From Saksenaea vasiformis B4078 (Eukaryota; Mucoromycota; Mucoromycetes; Mucorales; Saksenaeaceae), in contig JNDT01002401.1 in NCBI GenBank assembly GCA_000697055.1, forward strand, positions 1-64,000: 64,000 nucleotides of DNA. The letters are read 5' to 3'. This document shows, piece by piece, positions 25,497 through 38,635 of the stretch. The notes below the pieces were generated by a model that worked only from the letters and a program-made list of their open reading frames with translations, did not search any database and was not told where the DNA came from. Every line of letters begins with the position of its first letter. Within the stretch, counting starts at the first letter, position 1. Made by a program: the position numbers and the translations under genes.

Positions 25497-26760
25497 ACCG
25501 TTTATTGAATCATTTTTTATGCTACTCTAAATAAATCTTGCGTATCTGAAGAACCAATTTTGTGCTAAAGAAGAATTGAATATGCTTCCATCAGTACATC
25601 AATGATGCGTCTGAAGATTAATCAACTTGCATGAACTTGGTCTTCAGTGGACGCAAGAATTATTCGAGCAGCATAAAAAATAATTCATGGCTAGTAAATG
25701 GAATAATACTTGGATGTCATCTCATTTACCCTCCAGAGGGGTATGCTCGTACGAATAACGGCGAGAGGCGGTAGGACCGAATGGCCTTGGAGCGGCTGTG
25801 TTTAAATGGTCTGTAGAGGACCTGGAGCGAGACAATGTCTGGCAACCTACTGCGGAAAAGGAGCGATCCTGAGTATCTGACAACATTTACGTACTTTGAG
25901 TGTGGGCATAAAGCACCAACAAGGCCAAGACGGTTTGGGACAGCGCTCAGCAGCCTAAACGGCATACATAAAACATGAGTGATCCTGGATATGTAATAAA
26001 AAGTTGACATCCATACCGGGGACGTTTATACCAACAGAGCTAAAGAAAAAAGGAAAAAGAAGTGCTCTCTTTAAATATGCACCATTTTCCGTTCTCTGAA
26101 ACATCCCTTTTGTGTGAGATAAAAGGAACCTATCTTCAACACACTTTTTGCATGAGACGACGAAATCCTGTTTCTGATACACCGTTTTTATGAGTCAAAA
26201 GAGCCCGATCACTGATTTATCCTTTGCGTGAGACGATGGTACCTTATCACTGACACCCTTTGGCATGATGTAAAAGGATCCGACCACTGATTCACTGTTT
26301 GCGTGACGTGATGGGGCTCTACCACCGACCACGCCTTTTGGCATGATGTAAAAGGGATCCGATCATTGCCACACCTTTTGCATAGGACGATACTGCCCTA
26401 TCACCGACACTCCCTTGCATGAGATGAAAAAACCGTACCTTTCACGCAACCTTTTGCATGTAATAAAAAAACCGGATCACTGATTCATCCTTTGCATGAG
26501 ACGATAGGATCCTATCAGACACGGGATAATCGCGCCCTATCTTTAGCACTTCATTGCACGAGATAATGAAACCCTGTCTCCGACAAATTTTTTGCGTTAG
26601 ATAATGGGAAGCTATCAGTGACGCAAACGCAACATGGAAGAGCATGACACGCAAATCGTAACATCGGATGAACGTAAAAATACGTACTTCAAAACGCAGA
26701 GCTTATCTGGAAGTAACGCCGTACAATTTCAAATAGACGCCACTGCTTGGCATAATGGGC
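25497..26760 (+). repeat. Dispersed repeat, copy E
   Basis: Closest relative of copy A. It shares the left arm ACCGTTTATTGAATCATTTTTTATGC, the foldback partner, the TTTACCCTCCAGAGGGGTATG hairpin block, the GTTGACATCC block, and several diverged CATGAGACGA units between about 26130 and 26600. The right end, AACATGGAAGAGCATGACACG, is also shared. It interrupts a minus-strand coding fragment on its left. Confidence 0.75.
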
Positions 26761-27589
26761 ATTCTGTCCGAGCACTGACCCAATGATCCTTATGGGAGCT
26801 TTTCCAAATCCACCAGCCATTACAAAGGTACATCGTCGTACTCGCTTCGATTCTACCAGCTTGCTCTTGATGTCACTCAAACTTTCCTTGGTACTTTCCG
26901 AAGCTTTCTCTGAAATTTTCCGCTAGCTCCTTGCTTACGATGCTTTTCAACGTGGTACAACATGCATAATCCAGATTATTTCTGACAGCGGCTGGTGCAA
27001 TTGTTTTTGAACGAGCGCCTTCACTGGATCCATAGAACGGGCCGGAATTTAGCCCTGGAACGATGAGTCAGTCCTTCGCACACACAGTTTGGGCTGCCCT
27101 TTTTCGTCGACTTCGCACGTTAGGTATTGTGAAGACTCGGTGGAGCAACACAATTGAAAATCCATACTAAAAGAAGGAGGAAGGAAGAAAGAAAAGATAT
27201 ATCGTTCCTACGTAATTCTGATAGACTAACATTGTGCATGTGGTACCTGGTACTATGATAATTACAGTCTCCTGACTTGTGGAAAAGAAAAAACTAGTAT
27301 GCGCCCTGACTAGGGCCAATGATATTGATACTGTATGTATGCACTGGTCATTAGTCTTATTCAGGTTTTTGCTGCTAGTTTCAGAAGATTGAGCGCTTGC
27401 AAAGGATTTTCGCAATAGGTGACATGGTATTACATGGTGCGATTTATGCTGTGCTTGCATTCTCGGCTATTCTGCTTAACAGAGGAGACTGTGTCAAAGA
27501 AATACATAGCATGTATACGGTTCTTAGTCATCTGGGCTGGCCCATGATCATCGGCACCGAGCATTAACACTTACTTCAAACAGGTGTTC
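26761..27589. other. Decayed sequence between repeat E and solo LTR
   Basis: Minus-strand frames around 26700-27120 include scattered coding-like residues with several stops, but no family can be named. The 27160-27560 part shows nothing recognisable. Confidence 0.35.
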
Positions 27590-27826
27590 TGTTGTATCGC
27601 GTGTAGTCGTAGAGGTGAAAGAAAACTGATACCTGAGAAGTACAATGAAACCGAAGTGTACTGAGATTTATTCTGGAATCAGAACAAGAGATCAAGACTA
27701 CACTAGGTGGTGATATTTATATAATGCTGGGTGGCGTCAGTAACGGAGTTCCTGAGTTAGTTCAGATACTTAATTAAACGTCCGCTTATAATCACACTAG
27801 GCCATTTGATATAGCTGGATACTACA
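27590..27826. mobile_element. Solo LTR (copy 2) with perfect 5-bp duplication
   Basis: 237 bp with TGTTGTATCG at the start and GGATACTACA at the end. It is flanked on both sides by TGTTC (27585-27589 and 27827-27831), an exact target-site duplication. This shows an independent insertion followed by LTR-LTR recombination. It shares long blocks with copy 1, for example GGAATCAGAACAAGAGATCA. Confidence 0.9.
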
Positions 27827-28035
27827 TGTTCACATACCTGGTTCGAAGCGGGAGCCACCCAAAGAACACCGTTGGCTTCTTGATAGCAATACTGCCATTC
27901 GCAGGAGTAAACATTTGTTTGACTATGAGATATAAGTACTGTACTTATTTTATGTGAATGATAAATGACACCTGTCGCAAGATGCAGATTCGCTTCGAGT
28001 TTGGACGCGAACGTTATCAGTGGACCGTCGAACAC
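27827..28035 (-). pseudogene. Coding fragment interrupted by solo LTR
   Basis: A minus-strand frame includes WQYCYQEANGVLWVAPASN. Across the LTR, the pre-insertion sequence on the other side continues in frame for a few residues to a GTAAGT that could be a splice donor. The LTR therefore seems to sit inside an exon. No family is recognised and the start is not certain. Confidence 0.3.
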
Positions 28036-28089
28036 TGGCTAATCTCATTTGATCATATGAATCTTGTTACATGATCCAGAAATGCAGTG

Positions 28090-28610
28090 ACGCTGGGAAA
28101 GAACGTTAGCAAGAATGTCCCATTGTTCAGACAAGATAAGTTTGAAGTGGACTTTGACATGGCCTGGGATCATTTTTCGGCAGAAGTGCGTGGACCCTTA
28201 GTCGTCATACAAGGTGACTCAGCAAGTAGACGTATATTTAGTGCTTAGGTGATCACTTCCTTGCCTTTTTGGTTGAGACGCATAATGGAAGAGGATGTGA
28301 TGGCTTCATTTTCCAGGAAGATGTGTAACTCCATTTCTCATACTGGCAAATCGATAAAAACCGAAAAGAACGGAAATGGTATTGAGGGAATGAAGTAGTC
28401 AGCGCAGAGCCCAGATCCCAACCCAATTGAGCACCTGTGAGGTTCCCTAGAGAAGTGTATCGATGATGGAACGCATCACATCCACAACGCTATGCGTTAC
28501 TGAAAGAAGAATGGAGTAAAACTGGCGTAGAGGATTTGGAGTATCTCGTTGGGAATATATTCCGTAGAATAGAGGCTGTCGTCAAAGCCAAGGAAGGCCA
28601 TACTCGCTAC
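28090..28610 (+). pseudogene. Tc1/mariner transposase relic 1
   Basis: Degenerate transposase with at least four stops or frame changes. Recognisable remnants are GPLVVIQGDSASRRIF, FIFQED, the catalytic-loop motif SAQSPDPNPIEHL, and a C-terminal segment LKEEWSKTGVEDLEYLVGNI. It is diverged from the intact transposase at 38808-39866, so it is an older, separate lineage. Terminal repeats were not found. Confidence 0.8.
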
Positions 28611-31600
28611 GGAAATTCTTCTTTCTTATATATATCAGATCCTTCGAAAGATATTTGTAAAGAGGTTTGCTCATTTTTTTGTCTTGTCCGAAAATGGCAA
28701 CTGTCGATCACTTGTTATAGAGGAGTGTATTTACACATGAAAATCGACCAGATGCAGTTCTGAAGTACGAGAAGGCAATTATGATTCAGAAGGTTCTGCG
28801 TGCAGGAGCACTGACTGGGGCTACAATTAGGTAGTAGGGAATATGTGAACGAGAAAGCAGAAGCATCAAAGTGGTTCAGGAAAACTAATGATCATAACAC
28901 CATAGAGGCGTAATGCAATCTGGATAGCATCTACTAGCAGCACAGCTAGCGCATACTTGCATATATTTCCCAGAGAGTGGCAAGAAAGCATGCGCGTCAT
29001 TGCATGATTTTAAAAGAGATAGGTAGATGATCAAAGTGTGCGCGTATGGGAACAAAATGATCCGCACGACGTGCAAAAAGGGGTGTACCGTGAACCAATA
29101 TGGAAGGAAGAATTGTAAATCTGACCGAGAAAAGACGATATTATTCTTGGATCTGAGGACAAAGCTGCATATAGTCAGGCTGTTCGCGAAGACAACTACC
29201 CAGATTCATGTACCTACGCAACATGTGGTCGGGGGTTTATGCACAACCTCTGTATTTCCAGTGATCACCGTTTTCTTCCTTTTTATTACTCGCAGAACTT
29301 TGTACCTCCTGCGTTTGAGTGTCTTCAATCATTTTATACTAAATGACAATGGTTAATGTTATGGCTTGTAGGAGAGCATATTACACCGATCTCCGGGATA
29401 GTTTAAAAATGGAAGAGCCGATGAAAAACGTCTAGCTGCAAAGTAGAAGATATCTATCCCTGTGTTCTGGTCTTCTTTTACATTATGTGCGTGGTAGACT
29501 AACGACTTGCGATATACCTTATATTCAATTACGTGTTACATTTTTCATATAGCAGAGATACCCATACACGGGATAATTAGTAGTTACCTCTGGTGGCAAA
29601 GATGAATATCTAAACAATAAACGTTTAACAACGAATATTTGTGATATGACTATCCCAATCTTTGGCAGCGACAGATTACATACACGAGTTTTCTTAATTC
29701 ACTCTCAAAGAATGCTCTAGAAATTAATGGTGCAACATAACCAACTCAAATGCGAGGCCCCATTCGTAGCCTACAACTACTAACTCACGACTGTAATATA
29801 GCCTTTGACAGATGTGAAAGTAGATATGTGGCTAACGTAATTCCTTGATAGAACAATGCAGTGGCCAACCATTCAAAATCACGAAGCCGCGGGAACCCCT
29901 TTCCACACCCGAGGGTGCCATGATGGGACAGTGCCAATCAGAACCGCAGGAAATCTGGTCGAAAAATTTAAGCTCATATGCAGCTCCTATGTTACAGTTA
30001 AGGTGTGAATAGATAACTAACGTTTAGCAGTTTTCCCACAAGGCTCATAATACATGTCGAAGAGGGTGTGCTTAACTATAATGGCATCATTGTTAAGCAC
30101 ATATTTTTTCTGGGACCCCAAGAGCTTCTAGCTCTCGGAAAGAAAAAATGCTTAGTTCGACCAACTATCACAAATTAGGTTTGGCATGCACTTTAACATT
30201 ATCCACTCTCTAGACCATTTAGCGTAGGATGTTTCTGCCAAGAAACTGGATTCTATTTTTGCACAAACAAACGTGAAGGTATGTGAGCCAAACAAAGAAG
30301 AATGATTGTGTTTGCTATTTTGATTACACTGTTTATTTCATCTGATTCAGGAGGAATTGATACAAGCCCTTCTCGCAACGCGTTTTTCTTTATTCCATAG
30401 TCATGAGGGGAAACCAGATGATATCAAGACATATAACAAAAATATTTGCATCTGAGATGTCGTGTGGGCAGTAGTTCTGCGAAATATATGTTCTTCTCCT
30501 TGGTCAAAGCTGTTTGGACGAAGAGTACCAGACTTATTGCATACATATTCCGACGGTCGCGCCAATCGCTATCCCGTTGGCGGTGTTATACTCCTGTATA
30601 TCATACGCTATTTTTGTTGCTAAATGCAGAACCATACATGTGGTGTGCATAGAACGCTGAGTATGCGAACAAAATAGCAATATTGTCCTTCGCTTCCGCT
30701 TCGCTTTGGGGGGTTCTTTATTGATGCGATCTCCTTCCCTAATGGATTGTAGCTACTCACCGCAGGGTCATTTTTCTGTGATAATTTGCAGAAGTATGTA
30801 ATCTTACTTAAATAGGATAGGAAGCCGTTGTGTGAAATACTGACTATGCTTATCCACTGTCGCCACCCCAAGTACTATCTGTTCATGCACTAAATCCCGA
30901 AGCTGCATTATCGTTTTTGTGTGAATATAGTTCCGTCCTTTCTATCTTAAGAAGATAGAAAACAACGTTGTATAACTACTTATTCTGTATCAATAGAGGT
31001 AGAAGATACAAATTATGGTCCATTCTTTTTGCTTCTTCATCAACAGTTTCCTGTAAAACGTAGTGGTGAGGAAAGGGGTTGAAGTGATGTTCGTTGTCAA
31101 AATGAACATAGTTATGCATGACCATCTGCAGTTGATTCCTCGTTTATTGGATCTGATGTTAAGCTTATTACGATCGGTCAAATGACTGTTACTCGTCAAG
31201 GCTTAAATTACGAATGTTTCTTGTCTGACATGTAGTGCTTGGAGATGTCCGTCTCCTCTGCAAATGAGGGGAGAATGAGGAGTAGACAAATATGGCGGGA
31301 TTGTGGAGTAAGACTAGTTAGTTTAAGCAAAGAGAAAGGAAGTAAAAAAGTGCGTATGTGTGAGTGAGAGTGAGAGAGACTAATAGATGTGCTGCTGTCT
31401 GTGCTGATTATGGTATCAATAGCGGTCACCCCAGTTTTTCTGATGTGTGCATGTCCTCAAAAGTTTCCTGTTCCGACTAAAACAATTAACGTTTAACTCG
31501 GGGGGAAAAAGGAGATCAATCTATACATAACACGAAGAAACACTGATCGAATGAACTACTTGATAAAGGCCTAGAATCTAAATTTGGATCCTGAAAAGTA

Positions 31601-31862
31601 GCTGCAGGTGTGATGTAGACGTTAGGTTCCAAGTTGGCTCCATGGATTTAGTCTGTAATCCTTTTCTTTCTTTTCCTTTTTCTCTTCCCACACACATTAT
31701 CCGCCTGGCCACCAGTGCACTCTAACCCTTGCTCGTACCTTCCATAACTGACTCTACTTGATTACCGTCCTCATTACATTCCTTCCGTCATCTTCATTGT
31801 GGTTTACAAGTTCAGGGGAAATACTGTAGAACAAACGGAGTTCTTCTCGTATCGCTCATATA
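28611..31862. other. Gene-poor region upstream of the chitin synthase
   Basis: More than 3 kb of AT-rich sequence with only short, unsupported frames. A small perfect-arm palindrome (TTTCTATCTT, AAG, AAGATAGAAA) lies at about 30938-30960. The last 200 bp, with a C/T-rich run near 31655-31690, are the probable promoter of the chitin synthase gene. Confidence 0.45.
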
Positions 31863-34800
31863 ATGCAGGACGACTCACGCACTGATCTGACGTGTCTGCT
31901 CAGCGCGGGGAATCAACCTCCATCAGAGGACGGCGTCGCAAGTCTTTTACAGAGTAGATACAAACGAAACCAACCGTATACTCGTGATGGTCATTCGAAT
32001 TTGGTCGTGGTCAACCCCTATCAGCCACTGCAGCTTTTAAACGATGCTACTTTACAATCGTATGCTAATGCCGGCTACAGAGACGTAACAGATACAAAAC
32101 CTTTCATGCAACCGCACATTTATGATTTTGCCGCGCGTGTCTATTTTCATATGCGCAGAGCAGGCGAAGATCAAAGCATTGTCCTGAGGTACGTCGGGGT
32201 TACGAATTAGCCTGGTTATACACCTTTTTTTTTTCCTGGGTCAAATTGAGGGGGAAGATGGAACAAAGGGCATAAGCTTCATTGGGGTAGTAGTACCACT
32301 TTGTGTCTCCGCTCCAAACTGGGAAAAGTCGCTTTATATTATTATTTGTATCTATGATGCCATAAACTAACCTGTTTATTTTTGTTTTTAGTGGTATAAC
32401 GGGCTCGGGAAAGAGTACCACGAGATCGCATTTGTTGAATCAGCTATTACTTTTATCAACTCACAGCAAAAAGGAAAACAAGCTTCAACAGCAAATCAAA
32501 AATGCACTTGTCATACTCGAATCCTTTGGTCATGCTCGCACTGTACAAAATGCCTCAGCATCCAAATTTGGCATGTTCCAGGAATTGCAATTTAGCGAAC
32601 GTGGTCGTATTCTTGGTGCAAAAACCCTCACCTATGCTTTCGACAAAGCTCGAGTGACATCCGTTCCCAAGGATGAACGGACTTTCCACATATTTTACTC
32701 ATTGCTGGCCGGCACAAGCGTTGAAGAAAAGACCGCCCTTCACATCAACTTTGCACCAGAATATTTTAACTATCTCAATCAATCAAAGTGTATCAGAGTA
32801 CCTGATATTAATGATGAAATTGCATTTGGAGAACTGAAAAGCGCTTTGAAATTCTGCGGTTTCAAGGCAAAAACTGTGACTCAAATCTTCCAGCTGTTAA
32901 CAGCAATCTTACATCTGGGCAACCTACAATTCATGGACAATCACGAAGCTGGTGCTACAACACAAGAAGCATGTAGCGTGAAGAACTACGAAGTCTTGGA
33001 AACCGTTGCTGCCATGCTTGGTGTCTCTCCCTCAAAACTCTGTACCTCGCTTACATACAAACTGCGACTGATCCGAAAAGAACTCTGTACTATGTTTCTA
33101 AATACACAAGGCGCGGCAGAACAGCGTGATTCTCTCGCCCGAGCTCTGTACCATGTACTATTTTTGTGGATTGTCGAATCCATCAACACCAAGATTTGTT
33201 ACAGTGACGGCGAACCTGCTCACTTTATAGGCATCCTTGATCAATTTGGTTTCCAGAACTTCAGAGCAAACGGATTTGAAGAATTCTGCGCCAACTTTGC
33301 AAACGAACGGGTCCAGCAGTTCCTGATTAGCCGCCGTTTCAATGACGATGACGGCTTCAATGCACTTATGGTGAACGACGGGGTACCACTACCGAGCTTG
33401 GTTCTGGTAGATAACTCATCATGCCTTGACCTGATCATCGGAAAAGAGAAAGATATCCATGAAAAGAATGTCAGCAAATCAGCTGCCCTTGGCCTTGGTG
33501 GTATTGTTGGTGTCATGGATCGCGACTGTGCAAAGTATCAAAGCGGTGCTACAGATGCAACCGACGCCAACTTCCTCTCAAATCTTCAGCGACAGCATGG
33601 CTCCCACCCATCATTTGTCAAATCCCAACATGCCTACTCCTTTGGTGTTCATCATTACTCTTCCACTGTTTATTACACGGTTGAGTCCTTCCTGGAGAAG
33701 AATCTGGACGATCTCTCACCAGACTTTGTCAGTCTGCTGCGGGACAATAGCACCAATGGATTTGTATCCAACCTTTTTCAGAGCACTGCCATGGCCACAG
33801 AATCCCATCCCAAGGACGGCCGGACAATTGTCAAAGCACAATTAACGAGTAAACCCACCCGTGCACCTTCCATGAAGCGATCCAACCGGCGTCGCGGCGA
33901 AAATGCACAGACAAACAATGCGGCAGAGACTGCAGATGTAGACAGCGAAGATCTTCGTAAACAAAAGCTCATCCGGGACGCAGAAGATGCTTACCAGAAT
34001 ATGCAAGTCACGACAGTAATGGATCAACTGTATATGACACTCCGGGATCTTTTCAACACTATGGCGGATACTCGCATCTTCAACGTGATCCATATCCGAC
34101 CAAATGACACACAGTCACCTGATTTGTTTGACACTAACCGCGTCAAAGCACAAGTGCGCGCTTTTCTGTTGCCTGATCTGGCAGTACGCTGTCGCCAGGA
34201 GTATGCAAACTGTTACACATTCGAAGAATTCTTGGCACGATATGATAGCTTCGTGAGCTCTTTAAACATCGATGCATCCATGCCGGAACGAAATCAAGTG
34301 GACACAATCTATGCAGCAATGAACTGGAGCCAGTCTCAAGCATTTATCGGCAATGAGATGGTGTGGCTTTCCTTCGAAACATGGAAGGAGCTTGAAGACG
34401 GCCTTCGAGCCGCGGAAAAAGATGAGAGAGATCGCGCAAAAGCACTAAAACAAGAGGTCTTGAGTGACTCGACGGGTGATCCACATAATGGGGTGATCGG
34501 TTATTATCAAGAGAGTCATGAACAGCAGCTTGGTCACCCTGCGCCAGATTATATGGGTGACGAACGGATGCACCTTAGCCATGGCACCGGTAACTACTAC
34601 CCAGCGTTTGAAGACGAGGCAAGCTATATCGACAGTGAAGAAGGCATGAAACGAGATGTCGAAGGCAGCCAATGGGGTGAAGAGTCGGAATGGGGAATGA
34701 AAGAAGGACTATCGGAAGCGTAAGTCGTATCCAGAACGCTGGTTAGCCAAATTAAAAGAATCCATGCAGCTTTGGTCCAAATATGGATATGAGCAAGATG

Positions 34801-37800
34801 ATTGAAGACTACCATACGCCACAACATGAGTCGGTCGAGGAAATGCCTATCACGGCTGTACGCGTCTGGTGGGTGAGGTGAGTCATTAGCGTCTGCAGCG
34901 CAGCGCGGCATTGTACTCATTACGAAACTTGACAGAGTTGTATGGCTCATGACATGGTGGATCCCTTCTTTGTTCCTCAAGTGGTTTGGTAAAATGAAAC
35001 GTGAAGATGTGCAGATGGCATGGCGTGAAAAGGTGGCGCTGTGCATCCTTATTTTCTTTTTCTCTGCCGTTGTGATCTTTGTCATCGTCGGTCTTGGTGA
35101 GGTGATTTGTCCAGGAACAAGAAATATGTATTCCAGTGCAAACGTGCAGGCACATGCCACACCGGATGATACTTACATGAGTGTTCGGGGCGTTGTCTAC
35201 GACGTGACCAACTTCGTAATTAGCGGCCATGGCACCACAGCGCAACCAGCAACTAAAGACACTATGCAAGAGCTGGCTGGACTGGATGTATCCTACACCA
35301 TCACCCCACCCCTTACTGTTGCATGTCAAGGCTTGGTCTCATCGCCGACAGTCAAGGTGACTCCCAACAACTCGATCGTGATCGGAACGTTCCGTCATTT
35401 TTCAGGCGACCAGATTGAGAACCCATCACTTACAAAGCTCAAAGACCCACAATGGTACTGGGACGAGTTCTTACCAGTAATGAACTTGTACAAGAAGGGT
35501 AAAATCGTTGTGCCGATTAAGACACTCGCGGAGGACTTCAAAAGCTGGGGACGACTGGCACTTGCAATCAATGGCAGAGTATACGATATCAACGACTATA
35601 TGACAACAGCCAAAAATTATGATAATGGTTCACCAACCAGCGATTACCATTTCCTTAACTCGGCGGTGGAAGAAATATTTAACAAATTCAGTGGCACAGA
35701 TGCAACCAAGCAGTGGAATCAGTACAAGGGCTCAATGACACCTCAGGAACAAGCAATGAACATGAATTGTCTTAACAACTTTTTCTACATTGGTGATGTG
35801 GATGAACGTGAGACACCCCGTTGTACGTTTACAAACTACCTGCTACTCGCCTTTGCTGTCGTCATGTGTTTGGTCATCTTTGTTAAGTTCCTTGCTGCGT
35901 TACAATTTGGTGGCGCACCCACGCCAGAAGATCACGACAAATTCGTTATCTGTCAAGTGCCATGTTACACGGAAGATGAAGAATCATTGAAAAAGACGAT
36001 CGACTCCCTCACTGTTTTGAACTACGATGACAAGCGCAAACTTCTTTTCATCATTGCCGACGGGATGATTATGGGTAGTGGTAATGACCGACCAACGCCT
36101 CGAATTGTCCTTGATGTGTTGGGTTATGACACCAAAAACGATCCGGAACCATTGATGTTCAAGTCGATCGGCGAGGGTAGTAAACAGCTGAACTACGGCA
36201 AGGTGTACTCGGGACTGTACGAATGCGAGGGTCACGTTGTTCCTTACATTGTTGTGGTCAAAGTCGGAAAGGCGTCGGAACGTGCCAAACCCGGGAACCG
36301 TGGTAAACGCGACTCGCAGATGATCTGCATGAACTTCCTAAACAAGGTCCACTTTGACGGAGAAATGACACCATTGGAGCTCGAAGTGTTCCATCAGATC
36401 AAAAATGTGATAGGCGTCAATCCATCGTTTTACGAGTATATTCTGATGATTGATTCTGATACGGAAGTAATGCCCGATGCCCTGAACCACATGATCTCAT
36501 GCATGCTCCATGATGGTCGCATTATTGGCCTCTGCGGTGAAACAAAGCTTGTGAATGAGGATCGATCATGGACTACCATGATCCAGGTGTACGAATACTA
36601 CATCTCTCATCATTTGGCAAAAGCATTTGAATCCCTTTTCGGTTCGGTCACCTGCCTCCCCGGATGTTTCTGTATGTACCGCATCCGCACGCCGGTCAAG
36701 AACGAGCCATTGATCATCTCGCCAAAGGTGATAACAGACTACTCAGATAATCATGTCGACACACTGCATAAGAAAAACCTACTACACCTGGGTGAAGACA
36801 GATACCTGACAACCCTCATGATGAAGCATTTTCCACAGTACAAAATGAAGTTTACGGCACATGCTCAATGTAAAACTGTCGCTCCTGATCGATGGAAGGT
36901 TCTTTTATCGCAACGTCGGCGGTGGATTAATTCCACTATTCACAATCTGTTCGAAGTCATTCTGCTCCCTGATCTTTGTGGCTTCTGCTGCTTTTCCATG
37001 CGCTTCGTCGTTCTGATTGATTTGATCGGTACACTGACTCTGCCCGTATCGGTCATTTACCTTGTCTACCTCATTTATGTGATTGTATCCCAAACCGGTC
37101 CACTCCCTATTCTCGCCCTTTGTATGTTGGCCGGTATATATGGTTTACAGGCTATCCTGTTTATCCTGAAGCGACAATGGCAACATATTGGTTGGATGTT
37201 CTTTTACATCATTGCTATTCCCGTATTCTCGTTCTTCTTACCTATCTACTCGTTCTGGCACTTTGACGACTTTTCATGGGGTAACACCCGTGTGGTGGTC
37301 GGTGATAACAAACAGAAGAAGATTATTGTAGCCGATGACGAGAAGTTCGACGAGAAGATGATTCCATTGAAGAAATGGAGCGTGTATGAACAAGAGCTCT
37401 GGGAAATGGGATCAACGGGTTCCAAAGAAACAGGTGTCACCGGCAACAGTTACCGAAGCTACCACACAAATGGGTCGAGAGGTCAAGCATCAGCCATGTA
37501 CGATGGACGTAGCCAGTATGGAGGCAGTAGTCAAGTTGGTGGAGGCGACTACGATTATTACCGAGATACACACATTGCTGGTGAAAAACAACGACAATCT
37601 CGAGGTACGATGGGTTACGGAGGTTCTGTCATCTCTCCGGGATCAGAGTATGGCGGCGTCGCCGGCGGAGGAGGAGGAGGAGGAGGAGGAGGAGGAGGCA
37701 ACGAGTATACGTTACCAAACCCAATTCACCGAGGATCGCGCGTGCTTTCATTGAACAGTTTCGGCAATCCCGAGCTTTTCGCTTCCAATGGCGTTGGCGC

Positions 37801-38202
37801 CAATTTCATGGCGTCTTCGCAGCAGGATCGTACAAGCATGATGTATGATCGAAGTGTAGGTCGCGGTCCAGTACCTAACGAATACGAGCTTCCCATGCGC
37901 CCAACCAGCCAGTTTTCGGTTCCTTTGTCTCAGGGAGGATTAATACCGATGACACCTCCTGGATTTCCAAGCGACAATGAAATTCTGGGTGAAATAAAAA
38001 ATATCCTGTCGACCGCAAACTTGATGAGTATTACAAAGAAGCAAGGTAAGGACCAGAAAGGCAAAAAAGGGGGGTAATAGGCTAACACATGTCAATCCTT
38101 CTAGTCCGTGAACAACTAAGCGCATTCTTTGGATTTGATATGACACCAAAGAAAGAATTCATCAATACCAGCATTGAATACGTTTTGCAAGGCAATCTCT
38201 AG
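31863..38202 (+). CDS. Chitin synthase with myosin motor-like domain (class V/VII type)
   Basis: A membrane enzyme that polymerises UDP-GlcNAc into chitin at growing hyphal tips. Exons are 31863-32188, 32392-34719, 34770-34877, 34936-38045 and 38105-38202, giving 1989 residues. The N-terminal motor-like domain keeps the P-loop SGITGSGKSTT across the first intron, but switch I is altered (NASASKFGMF) and switch II reads LDQFGFQNF. Membrane helices and a cytochrome b5-like segment (VRGVVYDVTNFVISGHG) follow. The catalytic domain has MIDSDTEVMPDALN near residue 1427, EDRYLTTLMM near 1541 and QRRRW near 1579. Three or more helices come next, then a Ser/Gly-rich cytosolic stretch with a run of glycines. 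The final exon completes a DEK C-terminal domain (REQLSAFFGFDMTPKKEFIN). The stop at 38075-38077 is intronic, not the true end. Confidence 0.95.
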
Positions 38203-38635
38203 TAAGACCTTTCCATCACTGTAAGCACATATAATCCATTATTGCAAGCATATCTTTCTTTTTTGCAGTTGTTCCCTTTTTCTTCTTTTTTGATTTTTTT
38301 ATTTCCTTTTCATTCTCTTCTTTCTCAATAAAATGATACACAAAGCACGTAAATAATTTTTATTATTTCGTCCGATAGCCAGTTACATGTTACTACTATT
38401 GTCTTTCACTGCCAACGACTCACGGGTATACACCCAATTTTGGCTACCCACTGCACAGTGGCCTTTGAACTCTGTTTTTAATCCTGACTTTCTTCATCTG
38501 TTCATAGAGCGTGTGACACCATTTACTTAACTTGAGTAATGCCCAAGGAGAATCAACACAGCCAAGATAACTAAGCCGGCTCGGGGCAGAGGCAGTGCAG
38601 TCTAAATGGCAGACAAAAAATATGAATCTCCCTTG

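Noticed and set aside
24525..27826. One 3.3-kb LTR retrotransposon bounded by the two LTRs
   Set aside because: The right LTR has its own exact 5-bp duplication on both sides, and no gag or pol coding lies between, so they are independent solo LTRs.
27835..27860. tRNA B-box-like GGTTCGAAGC
   Set aside because: There is no cloverleaf partner sequence or A box upstream.
38046..38077. True C-terminus of the chitin synthase at the KGKKGG stop
   Set aside because: Splicing from 38046 to 38104 completes the DEK C-terminal domain expected in this family.
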